Of a DNA stretch of 64,000 nt, positions 42,683 through 52,649 are shown piece after piece. The notes beneath the pieces are model-generated. The model had not been told where the DNA came from and did no database searches. It saw only the letters and a list, made by a program, of their open reading frames with translations. The stretch lies in assembly GCF_000774145.1 (NCBI RefSeq), contig NZ_KN322985.1:524190-588189 (forward strand). Reading direction: 5' to 3'. This DNA is from Pseudomonas mediterranea CFBP 5447 (GTDB taxonomy: Bacteria; Pseudomonadota; Gammaproteobacteria; Pseudomonadales; Pseudomonadaceae). The translations under genes and the position numbers were made by a program. The number at the start of each line of letters is the position of its first letter. Position 1 is the first letter of the stretch.

Positions 42683-43969
42683 TTACTTCGCGGACTTGAC
42701 CGCAGCGCCGAGTTTCTTGGCGGTGTCGGCAGGGTTGGCACTCGGGTCGTTGATGTAGTTGGTCACCACGTCAAAGAACGCGCCTTGTACCGCCAACGTG
42801 GTCGCCATGTTGTGCGCCATGCTCGGCTGCAAGCCGCCGGTCGTGGCGTCGGCCAGGAAGTCCTTGGCAGCGGTCTGGGCACAGGAGTCGAAGCCGTACT
42901 TGCCCATGTCCTTCAACATGTCGTTACGAACCGGGATCGAACCCTTGTTGATGCTGAAGACCTTCTGGAAGTTTTCACCCAGCACGACCTTGGCAATGTC
43001 CTGCTGGCCGGCAGAGGTGCCCTTGTCTTTCTGCTTGAACACCGCCAGGGAGTCGATGTTGTAGGTGAAGGCCTTGTCGGTACCCGGGAAGGCTACGCAT
43101 TCGTAATCCTTGCCGGCGACTTTCTTGGCCGCTGTCCACTCGCTCTTGGCCCAGTCACCCATGATCTGCATGCCGGCCTTGCCGTTGATGACCTTGGCCG
43201 CTTCCAGGTTCCAGTCCTGGCCCTTGCCGTCGGCGTCCATGTAGGTCGCGACTTTCTTCAGCTCGGTCAGCGCCTTGACCATTTCAGGGCCGGTCAGCGC
43301 AGCGTTATCCAGGTCGACCAGGGCTTTCTTGTAGCCATCGGCCCCCATGACCGACAGCACCACGGCTTCGAACACGGTGCTGTCCTGCCAAGGCTGGCCA
43401 CCGTGGGCGAGCGGAATGAAGCCCGCCGCTTTCAGCTTGTCGCCGGCGGCATAGAATTCTTCGAGGGTGGTCGGGTTTTTCGTGATGCCGGCTTTCTTGA
43501 AGACTTCCGGGTTGATCCACAGCCAGTTGACGCGGTGGATGTTCACCGGCACGGCCACGTAGTCGCCCTCGTACTTCACGGTATCGGAGACTTTCTTGTC
43601 GAGAAGGGAATCCCACTTCTCGTCTTTGGCAACGTCCTTGAGGACATCGCTGTCGAGCAGCCCGGTGGACGCCCATTCCTGGATGTCGGGGCCTTTGATC
43701 TGGGCAACGCCTGGCGGGTTGCCGGCGACTGCGCGGCTTTTCAGCACGGTCATGGCGGTGGCACCACCACCGCCTGCGACGGCGCCGTCTTTCCAGGTGA
43801 AACCGTCCTTCTCGACTTGGGCCTTCAGGACATCAACAGCGGCCTTCTCACCGCCCGAGGTCCACCAGTGCACGACTTCGACCGTCCCTTTCGAGTCGGC
43901 GGCAAAAGCACTGAGGGGAAACAACGAGGCAATGGAAACAGCAACTGCGAGGCGATTAATCGCGTTCAT
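42683..43969 (-). CDS. gtsA: GtsA, periplasmic glucose-binding protein
   Basis: The 428-residue solute-binding protein has a signal peptide ([24 protein letters not shown], cleavage after about residue 23). The mature part starts [29 protein letters not shown], the class I family pattern, with [21 protein letters not shown] later. It captures glucose in the periplasm for GtsBCD. It is the first gene of gtsABCD-oprB. The upstream gap (43970-44084) before the AGE isomerase gene must hold its promoter unless transcription continues from that gene. Confidence 0.95.
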   Translation of the reverse strand: MNAINRLAVAVSIASLFPLSAFAADSKGTVEVVHWWTSGGEKAAVDVLKAQVEKDGFTWKDGAVAGGGGATAMTVLKSRAVAGNPPGVAQIKGPDIQEWASTGLLDSDVLKDVAKDEKWDSLLDKKVSDTVKYEGDYVAVPVNIHRVNWLWINPEVFKKAGITKNPTTLEEFYAAGDKLKAAGFIPLAHGGQPWQDSTVFEAVVLSVMGADGYKKALVDLDNAALTGPEMVKALTELKKVATYMDADGKGQDWNLEAAKVINGKAGMQIMGDWAKSEWTAAKKVAGKDYECVAFPGTDKAFTYNIDSLAVFKQKDKGTSAGQQDIAKVVLGENFQKVFSINKGSIPVRNDMLKDMGKYGFDSCAQTAAKDFLADATTGGLQPSMAHNMATTLAVQGAFFDVVTNYINDPSANPADTAKKLGAAVKSAK

Positions 43970-44084
43970 CTGAGTACCTTTTTTTGTTGTTATGCATGCA
44001 AGTCTGTGGCTTGCGCTGCATGGATTCTAAACAGGGGAATTCCCTTCACAGGTAACGAAGGGATGCGTAAATGTCACGACATGG

Positions 44085-45344
44085 TTACACGGTTGCCGGG
44101 ACGGACAATTGCGCCAGGGCCGAGGCCATGCTCGGCGCCAGGGGCAGGCGTGGGATCAGCACCGCCTGCCAAGCGTGGTACAGGTCCGGCTTGCCTGGCC
44201 AGATGTCGGCACTGGGGCGGTTGTGCGGATCGAGCTCGTGGTACCAACTACCGTTGCAACGGTCGATGAAGTGTTTCTCGCAAAACTCCCAGAAGCACCG
44301 GTACCAGGTTTCGTACTGCGCCTCGTCGGTGCGCTTGAGCAAGGCGCTGGCAGCGGCCGCCGCTTCGGCATGAACCCAGTGCAGGCGATGGCGGACCACC
44401 GCGCGGTTGTCCCAGTCCAGCGTATAGACAATGCCAGGCGCACCATCGACGTCCCAGCCGTGACGGCAATTCTGCTCGAACAGTTTCTGCGCATCCTGGA
44501 GCAGCCAGCCCGGGGTCAGCATGCCGATCCGCACGCGCGCCGCTTCGAGGTGCAAAAGCAGGCGGGCCCACTCGAAACCATGGCCCGGCGTGGTGCCATA
44601 CGGACGGAAGCCATCGGCGGGATTGTCGTGGTTGTATTCGCGCAGCGGCTGCCAGTGGCGGTCAAAATGCTCCACTACCAGATAATCGTTGGCCGCCGCG
44701 TGGCCGTGGATCACCCGTTCGACGATGCGCAGCGCGCGAGCGAGCCAGCGCGGATCGTCGGTGACATCGGCCAGGGCCAGGAACGCTTCGGTGGCGTGCA
44801 TGTTGCTGTTGGCGCCGCGATAGGCTTCCTCGACGCTCCAGTCACGGTTGAAGGATTCGCGCAGCGCGCCCTCTTCCTCACTCCAGAAATGCGTGTCGAT
44901 GACCCGCACAGCCTCGTCCAGCAGCGCCTGGGCGCCGGGACGCTGGGCCACCACGGCGGAACTGGCGGCCAGGGCCACGAAAGCATGCAGGTAGGCAGCC
45001 TTGCCGGTGTCGTCCTCATGGGGCTGGGTCGTGGCAAACCAACCACCATATTCGGCGTCCCGCAAAGGGCCAGCGAGGGCCTGGATACCGTGGTCCACCA
45101 AGTCGGCGAAACCCGGCAGGCCCTGGGCATGGGCCATGGCGAAGCTGTGGGTCATGCGGGCGGTGTTCATGGTTTCGGCCCGGGCCCCGCTCGGCAGGCC
45201 GCCGCGCTCGTCCAGGTTGCCGAAACCGTCCGGCAGCCGCGACGCCTTGGCGAACGCCAGCAACCGCAAGCCTTCGGCGGCGAGCCATTGCTGGTGGGCA
45301 GGTGCATTCAGCCAACTGCTGAAGGCCGGTTGGAAGGTGTCCAT
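44085..45344 (-). CDS. AGE-family sugar epimerase/isomerase (mannose isomerase-like)
   Basis: The 419-residue protein has the (alpha/alpha)6-barrel AGE-family pattern: RMTHSFAMAHAQGLPGFADLVDHGIQAL with the catalytic-type RxxH/F and later GTTPGHGFEWARLLLHLE with the conserved histidine, and VRHRLHWVHAEAAAAAS. Relatives isomerise mannose to fructose or epimerise N-acetylglucosamine. Position at the head of the gts-oprB locus suggests it handles a neutral sugar brought in by this importer, mannose or similar. It is not part of the PAO1 arrangement that I recall, so it may be a lineage addition. Confidence 0.85.
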   Translation of the reverse strand: MDTFQPAFSSWLNAPAHQQWLAAEGLRLLAFAKASRLPDGFGNLDERGGLPSGARAETMNTARMTHSFAMAHAQGLPGFADLVDHGIQALAGPLRDAEYGGWFATTQPHEDDTGKAAYLHAFVALAASSAVVAQRPGAQALLDEAVRVIDTHFWSEEEGALRESFNRDWSVEEAYRGANSNMHATEAFLALADVTDDPRWLARALRIVERVIHGHAAANDYLVVEHFDRHWQPLREYNHDNPADGFRPYGTTPGHGFEWARLLLHLEAARVRIGMLTPGWLLQDAQKLFEQNCRHGWDVDGAPGIVYTLDWDNRAVVRHRLHWVHAEAAAAASALLKRTDEAQYETWYRCFWEFCEKHFIDRCNGSWYHELDPHNRPSADIWPGKPDLYHAWQAVLIPRLPLAPSMASALAQLSVPATV

Positions 45345-45456
45345 CAGACGTACCTTTTTTGTTGTTTTGACGCAGGGAGTCTAAACAAGGGAGGACGACG
45401 GGCAGGTAACGAAAGGGGCGAGTTATGTCACCAGTCCGTTACAAAACAGAAGACGT

Positions 45457-45533
45457 CATCGCGAGCAGGCTCGCTCCCACAGGGGATTTGTGAGCGCCTT
45501 GGAACCCATGTGGGAGCGAGCCTGCTCGCGATG
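45457..45533. repeat. REP pair in tail-to-tail order
   Basis: ATCGCGAGCAGGCTCGCTCCC precedes GTGGGAGCGAGCCTGCTCGCG, the opposite order to most pairs. It lies in the 207-base gap between the gtrS end and the AGE isomerase start. On the minus strand, where both genes lie, it is 3' of gtrS and 5' of the isomerase gene. Confidence 0.85.
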
Positions 45534-45551
45534 AACGATAACGCGGTCTCG

Positions 45552-47036
45552 CTAATCGACACTGCGCGGCAATTGCAACGTCACCCGCAACCCACCCTCG
45601 CGCAGGTTCTGCAGGCTCACCTCGCCGCCATGGCTGTGGGCGATGTTGCGGGCGATACCCAGCCCCAGGCCATATCCCTGCTGTTGCCCGGCCAGGCGGA
45701 AGTGCGGTTCGAAAACCTGCTCGAGACGCTGCTCCGGCACGCCCGGACCTTCATCGTCGACATGCAGGACGAACGCGGTTTCATCGTCGTCGATATGCAG
45801 ATGGGCGTTCTGCCCGTATTTCAGGGCATTGTCGATCAGGTTGCCGATGCAGCGTTTGAGGGCCAGCGGCTTGCCGGGATACGGCGCCAGCGCCCGGCCA
45901 TCCTGGGTCACACGGCCATTGCCGTTGGGGGCAAGGTACGGTTCCACCAGGCAATCGAGCACATGGTTGAGGTCCACCGGCTCGATGTTTTCGTGGATGT
46001 CGGTGTCCTTGACGCATTGCAGCGCCCCTTTGACCAACAGCTCCAACTCATCCAGGTCACGGCCGAACTTGGCCTGCAGGTTCTCGTCCTCCAGCAGTTC
46101 GACCCGCAGCCGCAAGCGGGTGATCGGCGTACGCAAGTCATGGGAAATCGCGCTGAACAACTGGCTGCGCTCGGTCAGGTAGCGACTGATGCGCTCACGC
46201 ATGGCATTGAAGGCGCGGCCGACCTCGACCACTTCGCTGCCGCCACCCTCGGCCACCGGCTCCACTTCGGCCCCCAGGGACATGTCCCGCGCCGCCCGGG
46301 CCAGACGCTTGAGCGGCCGGCTCTGCCAGTGCACGAGCAAACCGATGAACAGCAACAGCAGGCTGCTGGTGAGCACGATGAAGCCGACCTGTTGCTTCGG
46401 CAGGTCCTGCTCTTCGAGGCTGGTGTAGGGTTCGGGCAGTAGCGAGGCGATGTACAACCATTCGCCCGGCGCCATCTGGATCTGCGTGACCAGCACCGGC
46501 GGATTCACGGGTTCGAGGGTCAAGGCGTAGTGAGCCCACGAGCGTGGCAACTCGTCGAGCTTCAATCCACCGTTGAAAATTCGCAGGTCGTCGGGGCTGA
46601 CGAAGGTCACGGAAATATCGGTGTTATTGCCCAGGGACTTGCGCAGCACTTCATCCACCGCCTTGAGCACCGCCAGCTTACGCGGCGTGACCGGCAGCAC
46701 ATCCATGCCCAGGGGTTTGTCGTTGAGCGTGACGACAAACCGCGTGCCGCCCATGCTGCGCAATTGGTCCAGCACCAGCGGCCGGTAGGCCACCGGCAGC
46801 GAACGCAGGTAGCTGACGCTGGCCGTCATCGAATGGGCGAGGCTGCGGGCGCTGGTGACCAGGCCTTCAAGCTGGGTAGCGCGCAGTTGCGACACCCAGA
46901 TGACGCTGGACAACGTCTGGGCGAACAGCACCACCAGCAAGGTCAGCAACAGCATCCTTCCGAGCAGCGAGCGCGGCACCGGCACCCGTCGGGCGAGTTT
47001 CCTGGCCCAGTCAATGCCCATTGCTGGCAACCACAT
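45552..47036 (-). CDS. gtrS: Sensor histidine kinase GtrS (GltS)
   Basis: The 494-residue inner-membrane kinase has TM1 at ~28-48, a periplasmic sensor domain to ~215, TM2 at ~218-236, HAMP (~237-290), and phospho-acceptor His299 (FSAISHDLRTPITRLRLRVELL). The ATPase domain shows N box IGNLIDNALKYG and G boxes DDEGPGVPE and GYGLGLGIARNI. In P. aeruginosa GtrS senses 2-ketogluconate and 6-phosphogluconate and acts through GltR on gts/oprB and ED genes. The gene overlaps gltR by 26 bases if the ATG at 47036 is used; a later ATG at 47021 is equally possible, as neither has a clear ribosome site. Confidence 0.92.
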   Translation of the reverse strand: MWLPAMGIDWARKLARRVPVPRSLLGRMLLLTLLVVLFAQTLSSVIWVSQLRATQLEGLVTSARSLAHSMTASVSYLRSLPVAYRPLVLDQLRSMGGTRFVVTLNDKPLGMDVLPVTPRKLAVLKAVDEVLRKSLGNNTDISVTFVSPDDLRIFNGGLKLDELPRSWAHYALTLEPVNPPVLVTQIQMAPGEWLYIASLLPEPYTSLEEQDLPKQQVGFIVLTSSLLLLFIGLLVHWQSRPLKRLARAARDMSLGAEVEPVAEGGGSEVVEVGRAFNAMRERISRYLTERSQLFSAISHDLRTPITRLRLRVELLEDENLQAKFGRDLDELELLVKGALQCVKDTDIHENIEPVDLNHVLDCLVEPYLAPNGNGRVTQDGRALAPYPGKPLALKRCIGNLIDNALKYGQNAHLHIDDDETAFVLHVDDEGPGVPEQRLEQVFEPHFRLAGQQQGYGLGLGIARNIAHSHGGEVSLQNLREGGLRVTLQLPRSVD

Positions 47037-47742
47037 TGGCCGCCAATTGATAACCGCTGCCGCGCACCGTACGGATCAGCCGTGGCGGCTTGTCGGTATC
47101 ACGCAGGCGCTGACGCAGGCGACTGACCGCCATGTCGACGATCCGATCCAGGGGCATCAGCTCCCGCCCTCGGGTGGCGTTGCCGATGGTGTCGCGATCG
47201 AGGATTTCCTGGGGATGATCGAGAAACAGCTTGAGCAGGGCGAAATCGGCGCCGGAGAGGATCACTTCCTCGCCGTCGGTGTGAAACAGCCGATGACTGA
47301 CCATGTCCAGCCGCCACTCATCGAAGGCCAGTACCTCACCGCCGGAGCGCTCCTGGCCGAACTGTGCCCGACGCAACAGGGCCTTGATGCGCGCCTGCAA
47401 TTCACGGGGGCTGAACGGCTTGCCGAGATAATCATCGGCCCCCAGTTCCAGGCCGATGACCCGGTCGGCCTCGTCGGAACTGGCGGTGAGCATGATGATC
47501 GGCACATGGGCCTGACGCGGGTGCTGGCGAACCCAGCGGCACAGGCTGAAGCCGTCTTCGTCGGGCAGCATCACGTCGAGGATCACCAGATCGCTCGGCG
47601 CATCGTTCAACGCCTGGCGAAACCCGGCGCCATCGGGCGTGGTCCGCACCTGGAACCCCGCACGACTGAGGTAAGTGTCCAGCAGCTCGCGAATCTCCTG
47701 GTCGTCATCGACCAACAAAATCGATTTGTTTACTGAACTCAC
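47011..47742 (-). CDS. gltR: Response regulator GltR (OmpR type)
   Basis: The 243-residue regulator has a receiver domain with the acidic pocket VDDDQ and phospho-acceptor Asp56 (DLVILDVMLPDEDGF), and a winged-helix DNA-binding domain (LSGADFALLKLFLDHPQEILDRDTIGNATRG). In Pseudomonas GltR controls the glucose importer and porin genes with GtrS. The start is GTG at 47742 with AAGGACG upstream. The locus order edd-glk-gltR-gtrS matches PAO1; a REP pair separates it from glk. Confidence 0.94.
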   Translation of the reverse strand: MSSVNKSILLVDDDQEIRELLDTYLSRAGFQVRTTPDGAGFRQALNDAPSDLVILDVMLPDEDGFSLCRWVRQHPRQAHVPIIMLTASSDEADRVIGLELGADDYLGKPFSPRELQARIKALLRRAQFGQERSGGEVLAFDEWRLDMVSHRLFHTDGEEVILSGADFALLKLFLDHPQEILDRDTIGNATRGRELMPLDRIVDMAVSRLRQRLRDTDKPPRLIRTVRGSGYQLAANVVASNGH

Positions 47743-47817
47743 GGGGCCGCGTCCTTGTTGTTTGGATTAGTGCGGATTATGCCTGATGGAGAAAGCCTAC
47801 AAACACCACAGGTCCTT

Positions 47818-47907
47818 TGTGGGAGCGAGCCTGCTCGCGATGACGGAGTGTCAGGCGCCGAACAGGTGGTTGACACTCCGCTATCGCGAGCAGGCTCGCT
47901 CCCACAG
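47818..47907. repeat. REP pair (REPIN) between glk and gltR
   Basis: Inverted GAGCCTGCTCGCGAT arms lie between the glk stop and the gltR start on the minus strand, splitting edd-glk from gltR-gtrS. Confidence 0.9.
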
Positions 47908-47920
47908 GGGGGACTGCATT

Positions 47921-48877
47921 TCAGCTGGCCGACTGCTCCAGCGCCACGCCCGCGCCCATCAGGCCGGAGTACGGTGCGGTGACCAGCCAGACCGGAATGC
48001 CCTTGAAGTAATCGCTCATGCAGCCCTTGTCGGCGAAGCAGCGGGCGAAGCCGCTTTCGAGGAAGAAATCGGCAAACCGCGGGATCACCCCGCCGACAAT
48101 GTATACGCCGCCTCGCCCACCCACCGTCAGCACATTGTTGCCGGCCACGCGTCCCAGCCAGCGGCAGAACTGCTCCAGCACTTCCAGGGCGATGGGGTCA
48201 CCGGCCAGGCCGGCGGCGGTGATGGATTCGGGGGTATCGAGCACCGGCTCATGCCCGTCCACCGCGCAGATCGCCCGGTACACCCGGGGCAAGCCGCTGC
48301 CGCTCAGGGCGGTTTCGGCGCTGACGTGGCCGATCTCGTTGTAGATGTGCTGCCAGAGCTGGGTTTCCCGCGGGCTGCTCATCGGCAGGTCGACATGGCC
48401 ACCCTCCCCCGGCAACGCCGCAAAGCGGCCCTCACCCAGGTCCAGCAATGTACCGACGCCCAACCCCGTGCCCGGCCCGATCACCACCGCCGGACGCATC
48501 GGCTCCGGGGTGCCTTCGCACACGACCCGGTACTCATCGGGACGCAAACGGGTCATGCCCAGGGCCATGGCCGAGAAGTCGTTGACCAGCAACAGCTTCT
48601 CGACCTGCAAGGTCTTGCAGAATGCCAGGTTGCTCAGGCGCCAGTGGTTGTTGGTGAAGCGAAACAGATCGCCCGCCACCGGCCCGGCCACCGACAGGCA
48701 CACCGAACCGATGGCGCCGGGTTCCAGGCCCATGCCGCTCAGGTACACCTTGATGGCATCTTCAGGGCAGGCGTAATCCGCCGTCGCCAGCACCTGGACG
48801 TTCTCCAGGGTGTGGTTCTTCCACAATGCGAAGCGCGCGTTGGTCCCACCGATGTCACCGACCAGGGCCAGTTTCAA
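47921..48877 (-). CDS. glk: Glucokinase
   Basis: The 318-residue enzyme makes glucose-6-phosphate. [14 protein letters not shown] is the ATP-binding motif, NDFSAMALG the sugar-contact loop with the catalytic Asp, and [14 protein letters not shown] and GEGGHVDL are the further conserved loops. The start is TTG at 48877, overlapping the edd stop (TTGA), so translation depends on edd; no ATG is available nearby. This makes glucokinase output follow 6-phosphogluconate dehydratase. Confidence 0.95.
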   Translation of the reverse strand: MKLALVGDIGGTNARFALWKNHTLENVQVLATADYACPEDAIKVYLSGMGLEPGAIGSVCLSVAGPVAGDLFRFTNNHWRLSNLAFCKTLQVEKLLLVNDFSAMALGMTRLRPDEYRVVCEGTPEPMRPAVVIGPGTGLGVGTLLDLGEGRFAALPGEGGHVDLPMSSPRETQLWQHIYNEIGHVSAETALSGSGLPRVYRAICAVDGHEPVLDTPESITAAGLAGDPIALEVLEQFCRWLGRVAGNNVLTVGGRGGVYIVGGVIPRFADFFLESGFARCFADKGCMSDYFKGIPVWLVTAPYSGLMGAGVALEQSAS

Positions 48878-50700
48878 TTAATCGTCTCCAGTGCAGCCGT
48901 GAAGGCGCTGGCGCCCTGCTCTGCCGAGCTGAAGGCCATGCGCATGAAACCGAACAGTTCGCGACCGGTGCCGATGTTGTTGCCCAACAGGCCCTTGGCC
49001 GGTTCGCGTGCGGCGAATTCCGCGGCGTCCACCTTCAATTCCAGGGTGCCTTTGACCCCGTCGACGCGGATGATATCGCCCTCCTGCACCCGGGCCAACG
49101 CGCCGCCGACATAAGCTTCGGGGCTGACGTGGATCGCCGCCGGGATTTTCCCCGAGGCGCCGGACATGCGCCCGTCGGTCACCAGCGCCACTTTGAAACC
49201 GCGATCCTGCAGCGAACCGAGGAACGGGGTCATCTTGTGCAGCTCCGGCATGCCGTTGGAGCGTGGCCCCTGGAAGCGCATCACCGCGACAAAATCCTTC
49301 TCCAGCAGGCCGGCCTTGAACGCGTCCGCCAGGTCCTGCTGGTCCTGGAAGACCATGGCCGGCGCTTCGACGATCTGGTTCTCCAGGGCCACGGCGGAGA
49401 CTTTCATCACGCCACGGCCCAGGTTGCCTTCCATCACCCGCAAGCCGCCTTCTGGCGAGAACGCACGGGCCACCGGGCGCAGGATGTTTTCATCGAGGCT
49501 TTCGATCGGGCCGTCGCGCCACACCAGCTCGCCATCCTCGAGGAACGGTTCCTGGGTGTAGCGGCTCAGGCCGTGACCGAGCACGGTGTTGACGTTTTCG
49601 TGGAGCAGACCGGCTTCCAGCAATTCGCGGATCAGGAACGACATGCCGCCCGCCGCCTGGAAGTGGTTGATGTCGGCCTTGCCGTTCGGGTAGACGTGGC
49701 TCAGGGTCGGCACCACCTCGGAAAGGTCGGCCATGTCCTGCCAGGTCAACTGGATGCCCGCCGCCATGGCGATGGCCGGCATGTGCAAGGTGTGGTTGGT
49801 CGAGCCGCCGGTGGCGTGCAGCGCAACGATGGAGTTGACCAGCGAGCGTTCGTCGACGATTTCGCCGATAGGCATGAAGTTGCCGCTCTGCTTGGTCATG
49901 CGCGTGACCTGGAACGCCGCTTCGCGGGTCAGGGCATCGCGCAGCGGGGTGTTCGGGTTGACGAACGAGGCGCCCGGCAAGTGCAGGCCCATCACTTCCA
50001 TCAGCAGCTGGTTGGTGTTGGCAGTACCGTAGAAGGTGCACGTGCCAGGGCTGTGGTAGGACTTCATCTCCGATTCCAGCAGCTCTTCGCGGGTGGCCTT
50101 GCCCTCGGCGTAACGCTGGCGCACGTCGGCCTTTTCCTTGTTGGAGATGCCGGACACCATCGGCCCGCCAGGCACGAAAATCGTCGGCAGGTGACCGAAG
50201 CGCAGCGCTCCCATCATCAGGCCCGGGACGATCTTGTCGCAGATGCCGAGCATCAGCGCGCCGTCGAACATGTTGTGGGACAACGCCACCGCCGTGGACA
50301 TCGCGATCACTTCGCGACTCGGCAGGCTCAGCTCCATCCCCGCCTCGCCCTGGGTGACGCCGTCGCACATGGCCGGCGTGCCGCCCGCGAACTGGCCGAC
50401 CGAGCCGATCTCGCGCAAGGCTTTCTTGATCTGTTCCGGGAAGGTTTCGTAGGGCTGGTGGGCCGAGAGCATGTCGTTATAGGACGACACGATGGCGATG
50501 TTGGCGGCGTTCATCATCCGCAGGTGATGCTTGTCTTCGCTGCCGCAACCGGCCACGCCATGGGCGAAGTTGGCGCATTGCAGCTTGCCGCGCATCGGAC
50601 CGTCGCTGGCAGCACCGCGGATCAATGCAAGGTAAGCCTGACGCGTGGCGCGGCTGCGGGCGATAAGCCGTTCGGTGACCTCAAGAACGCGGGGATGCAT
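48874..50700 (-). CDS. edd: 6-phosphogluconate dehydratase Edd
   Basis: The 608-residue iron-sulfur enzyme converts 6-phosphogluconate to KDPG, the first ED step. IlvD/Edd family motifs are present: [45 protein letters not shown] (cluster Cys), [10 protein letters not shown] (second Cys), and [23 protein letters not shown]. It starts the edd-glk unit and is divergent from gap, with two HexR-type boxes between them. Eda, which finishes the pathway, is encoded 15 kb away. Confidence 0.97.
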   Translation of the reverse strand: MHPRVLEVTERLIARSRATRQAYLALIRGAASDGPMRGKLQCANFAHGVAGCGSEDKHHLRMMNAANIAIVSSYNDMLSAHQPYETFPEQIKKALREIGSVGQFAGGTPAMCDGVTQGEAGMELSLPSREVIAMSTAVALSHNMFDGALMLGICDKIVPGLMMGALRFGHLPTIFVPGGPMVSGISNKEKADVRQRYAEGKATREELLESEMKSYHSPGTCTFYGTANTNQLLMEVMGLHLPGASFVNPNTPLRDALTREAAFQVTRMTKQSGNFMPIGEIVDERSLVNSIVALHATGGSTNHTLHMPAIAMAAGIQLTWQDMADLSEVVPTLSHVYPNGKADINHFQAAGGMSFLIRELLEAGLLHENVNTVLGHGLSRYTQEPFLEDGELVWRDGPIESLDENILRPVARAFSPEGGLRVMEGNLGRGVMKVSAVALENQIVEAPAMVFQDQQDLADAFKAGLLEKDFVAVMRFQGPRSNGMPELHKMTPFLGSLQDRGFKVALVTDGRMSGASGKIPAAIHVSPEAYVGGALARVQEGDIIRVDGVKGTLELKVDAAEFAAREPAKGLLGNNIGTGRELFGFMRMAFSSAEQGASAFTAALETIN

Positions 50701-50830
50701 GTGTAGAACTCCAGGCTAACGGGTGTGGCGACCTGATTGTCTATGCTGGTCAAGACCGGCTGCGCGCCCTGCGAAAGGAAAGGCGACAAACGGTTTTTGA
50801 CCACTCGGACCAGTTGATTCAGGTCACTCG

Positions 50831-50845
50831 TTGTAGATAAAACAA
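50831..50845. promoter_or_regulatory. HexR operator candidate, edd side
   Basis: TTGT-AGATAAA-ACAA is an exact match to the TTGT-N7-ACAA HexR box, about 130 bases upstream of edd and about 85 bases from the gap start. Confidence 0.82.
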
Positions 50846-50892
50846 AATATTGCCATCAAAAAGGCTTGTTTTCTATTTTTATGCGAATAATC

Positions 50893-50907
50893 TTGTAATT
50901 CCAACAA
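50893..50907. promoter_or_regulatory. HexR operator candidate, gap side
   Basis: TTGT-AATTCCA-ACAA is a second exact match, ending 22 bases before the gap start used here, so repression could be by blocking early transcription. Confidence 0.8.
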
Positions 50908-50929
50908 CAAATCGATGGCGGCGCAGTTA

Positions 50930-51931
50930 ATGACTCTTCGAATCGCAATCAATGGTTTTGGCCGCATCGGCCGCAACGTCCTCCGTGCACTGTATACCCA
51001 AGGCTATCGTCGCGACTTGCAGATCGTCGCCATCAACGACCTGGGCGACAGTGCGATCAATGCTCACCTGCTCAAGTACGACACCGTCCACGGCACTTTC
51101 GATGCAGACGTGCAGCACGATAACGAAAGCCTGACAGTCAACGGCGACCGCATCGCGGTCAGCGCCATCCGCAATCCGGCCGAACTGCCCTGGGCCGCCG
51201 AGAAGATCGACGTGGTGTTCGAGTGCACGGGGCTGTTCACCGACCGCGCCAAGGCCGCCGCCCATATCAGCGCCGGCGCCCGCAAGGTGATCATCTCGGC
51301 CCCAGCCAAGGGCGCCGACGCCACCGTGGTGTATGGCGTGAACCACGACATCCTGCGCCAGTCCCACCAGATCATTTCCAACGCTTCGTGCACCACCAAC
51401 TGCCTGGCCCCGGTGGCCCAGGTGCTGCATCGCGAGCTGGGCATCGAAAGCGGCCTGATGACCACCATCCATGCCTACACCAACGACCAGAACCTGACCG
51501 ACGTCTACCACACCGACCCGTACCGCGCCCGTTCGGCCACCCAGAACATGATCCCGAGCAAGACCGGTGCCGCCGAAGCAGTGGGCCTGGTACTGCCGGA
51601 ACTGGCGGGCAAGCTGACCGGCATGGCCGTGCGTGTGCCGGTGATCAATGTGTCCCTGGTGGATCTGACCGTGCAGCTCAAGCGCGAAGCGTCGGCCGAA
51701 GAAGTCAACGAACTGCTGCGCCAGGCCAGCCAACATTCGAAGATCCTCGGCTACAACACCCTGCCGCTGGTCTCCAGCGATTTCAACCACAACCCGCTGT
51801 CGTCGATCTTCGACGCCAATCACACCAAGGTCAGCGGCAAGCTGCTCAAGGTACTGGCCTGGTACGACAACGAGTGGGGCTTCTCCAACCGCATGCTGGA
51901 TAACTGCCTGGCGTTGTGCAACGCGGAGTGA
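50930..51931 (+). CDS. gap: Glyceraldehyde-3-phosphate dehydrogenase
   Basis: The 333-residue enzyme oxidises glyceraldehyde-3-phosphate with NAD. GFGRIGR (9-15) binds the cofactor, Cys154 in [12 protein letters not shown] is the nucleophile, and [14 protein letters not shown] closes the C-terminus. I use the ATG at 50930 ([12 protein letters not shown]), the usual family start; the ATG at 50915 would add MAAQL. Neither has a strong ribosome site. Divergent from edd with HexR boxes between, as for gap-1 of P. putida; this copy serves ED catabolism of glucose. Confidence 0.94.
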   Translation: MTLRIAINGFGRIGRNVLRALYTQGYRRDLQIVAINDLGDSAINAHLLKYDTVHGTFDADVQHDNESLTVNGDRIAVSAIRNPAELPWAAEKIDVVFECTGLFTDRAKAAAHISAGARKVIISAPAKGADATVVYGVNHDILRQSHQIISNASCTTNCLAPVAQVLHRELGIESGLMTTIHAYTNDQNLTDVYHTDPYRARSATQNMIPSKTGAAEAVGLVLPELAGKLTGMAVRVPVINVSLVDLTVQLKREASAEEVNELLRQASQHSKILGYNTLPLVSSDFNHNPLSSIFDANHTKVSGKLLKVLAWYDNEWGFSNRMLDNCLALCNAE

Positions 51932-51955
51932 TCGAGCACGGCTGTTGAGCTCTTT

Positions 51956-52046
51956 TGTGGGAGCGAGCCTGCTCGCGATAGCGCTGTGTCAGTCAGCATT
52001 TTTTTCGATTGACATACCGCTATCGCGAGCAGGCTCGCTCCCACAG
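51956..52046. repeat. REP pair (REPIN) after gap
   Basis: Inverted GAGCCTGCTCGCGAT arms start about 25 bases after the gap stop codon and separate it from the iron-regulated block. Confidence 0.9.
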
Positions 52047-52092
52047 TGGTTCAGAGGCGATGATGAAAATCCGGGCTTGACCTGCGGAGCAG

Positions 52093-52109
52093 ATGATAAG
52101 CATTATCAT
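52093..52109. promoter_or_regulatory. Fur box upstream of the heme sigma gene
   Basis: ATGATAA-GCA-TTATCAT is a perfect 7-3-7 palindrome with the AT-rich hexamers of a Fur site, 27 bases before the sigma-factor start. It implies expression under iron limitation. Confidence 0.85.
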
Positions 52110-52135
52110 TTACTCCTACCGGATCGGGCCTTACC

Positions 52136-52642
52136 GTGAGTCAATCGCGCTTTCACCACGTCTTCCTCGCCCAACGCACACCCCTGCTGCGCACCCTCGA
52201 GCGCATGGTCAACAACCCCAGCACTGCCGAAGACCTGCTCCAGGAAACCTATCTGCGCGTCTCCCGCGCCTTGGGTGAACGCACCGTCGAGCACCTCGAA
52301 CCCTTTGTTTTCCAGACCGCCCGTAACCTGGCGCGGGATCATTTGCGTGCCCGGCGCATTCAGTCCCGGACCGTGCTGGACGATGTGCCGCTGGAGGTCG
52401 TCCACAATGTGGTGGCGCCCCAGAGCAGCGCCGAAGACGCCGCCCATGCCGAACGGATGCTCGAGCGCCTCAACGTCAGCCTGCAAGCACTGAGTCCGCG
52501 CCAACAGCGGATTTTCATTCTCAGTCGCCTGCATGGTCATGGGTATCAGGACATCGCCGCAGAGCTGGGTGTGTCCCTGAGTACCGTGCAAAAGGAACTG
52601 AAACTGATCATGGCGATCTGTGTGAGGAGTTGTCAGGTATGA
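52136..52642 (+). CDS. hxuI: FecI-type ECF sigma factor, HxuI-like
   Basis: The 168-residue ECF sigma factor has region 2 (RMVNNPSTAEDLLQETYLRVSRAL...FQTARNLARDHLRARRI) and region 4 (LQALSPRQQRIFILSRLHGHGYQDIAAELGVSLSTVQKELKLIM), the iron-starvation type. It starts with GTG at 52136. The Fur box just upstream, the FecR-type gene downstream and the STN-containing receptor after it make the classical surface-signalling trio; the receptor and heme oxygenase point to heme as the signal, as in P. aeruginosa HxuIRA. The hxu name is by analogy; Has-type assignment is less likely because no hemophore gene follows. Confidence 0.78.
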   Translation: MSQSRFHHVFLAQRTPLLRTLERMVNNPSTAEDLLQETYLRVSRALGERTVEHLEPFVFQTARNLARDHLRARRIQSRTVLDDVPLEVVHNVVAPQSSAEDAAHAERMLERLNVSLQALSPRQQRIFILSRLHGHGYQDIAAELGVSLSTVQKELKLIMAICVRSCQV

Positions 52643-52649
52643 GCTTCAG

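Noticed and set aside
44109..46442. A 777-codon plus-strand frame across the AGE isomerase and gtrS
   Set aside because: It is antisense to two well-supported genes, runs through a REP pair, and has no recognisable domain or ribosome site.
48826..50706. A 626-codon plus-strand frame opposite edd
   Set aside because: It mirrors edd over its whole length and has Arg/His-rich composition with no family resemblance; edd motifs are decisive.
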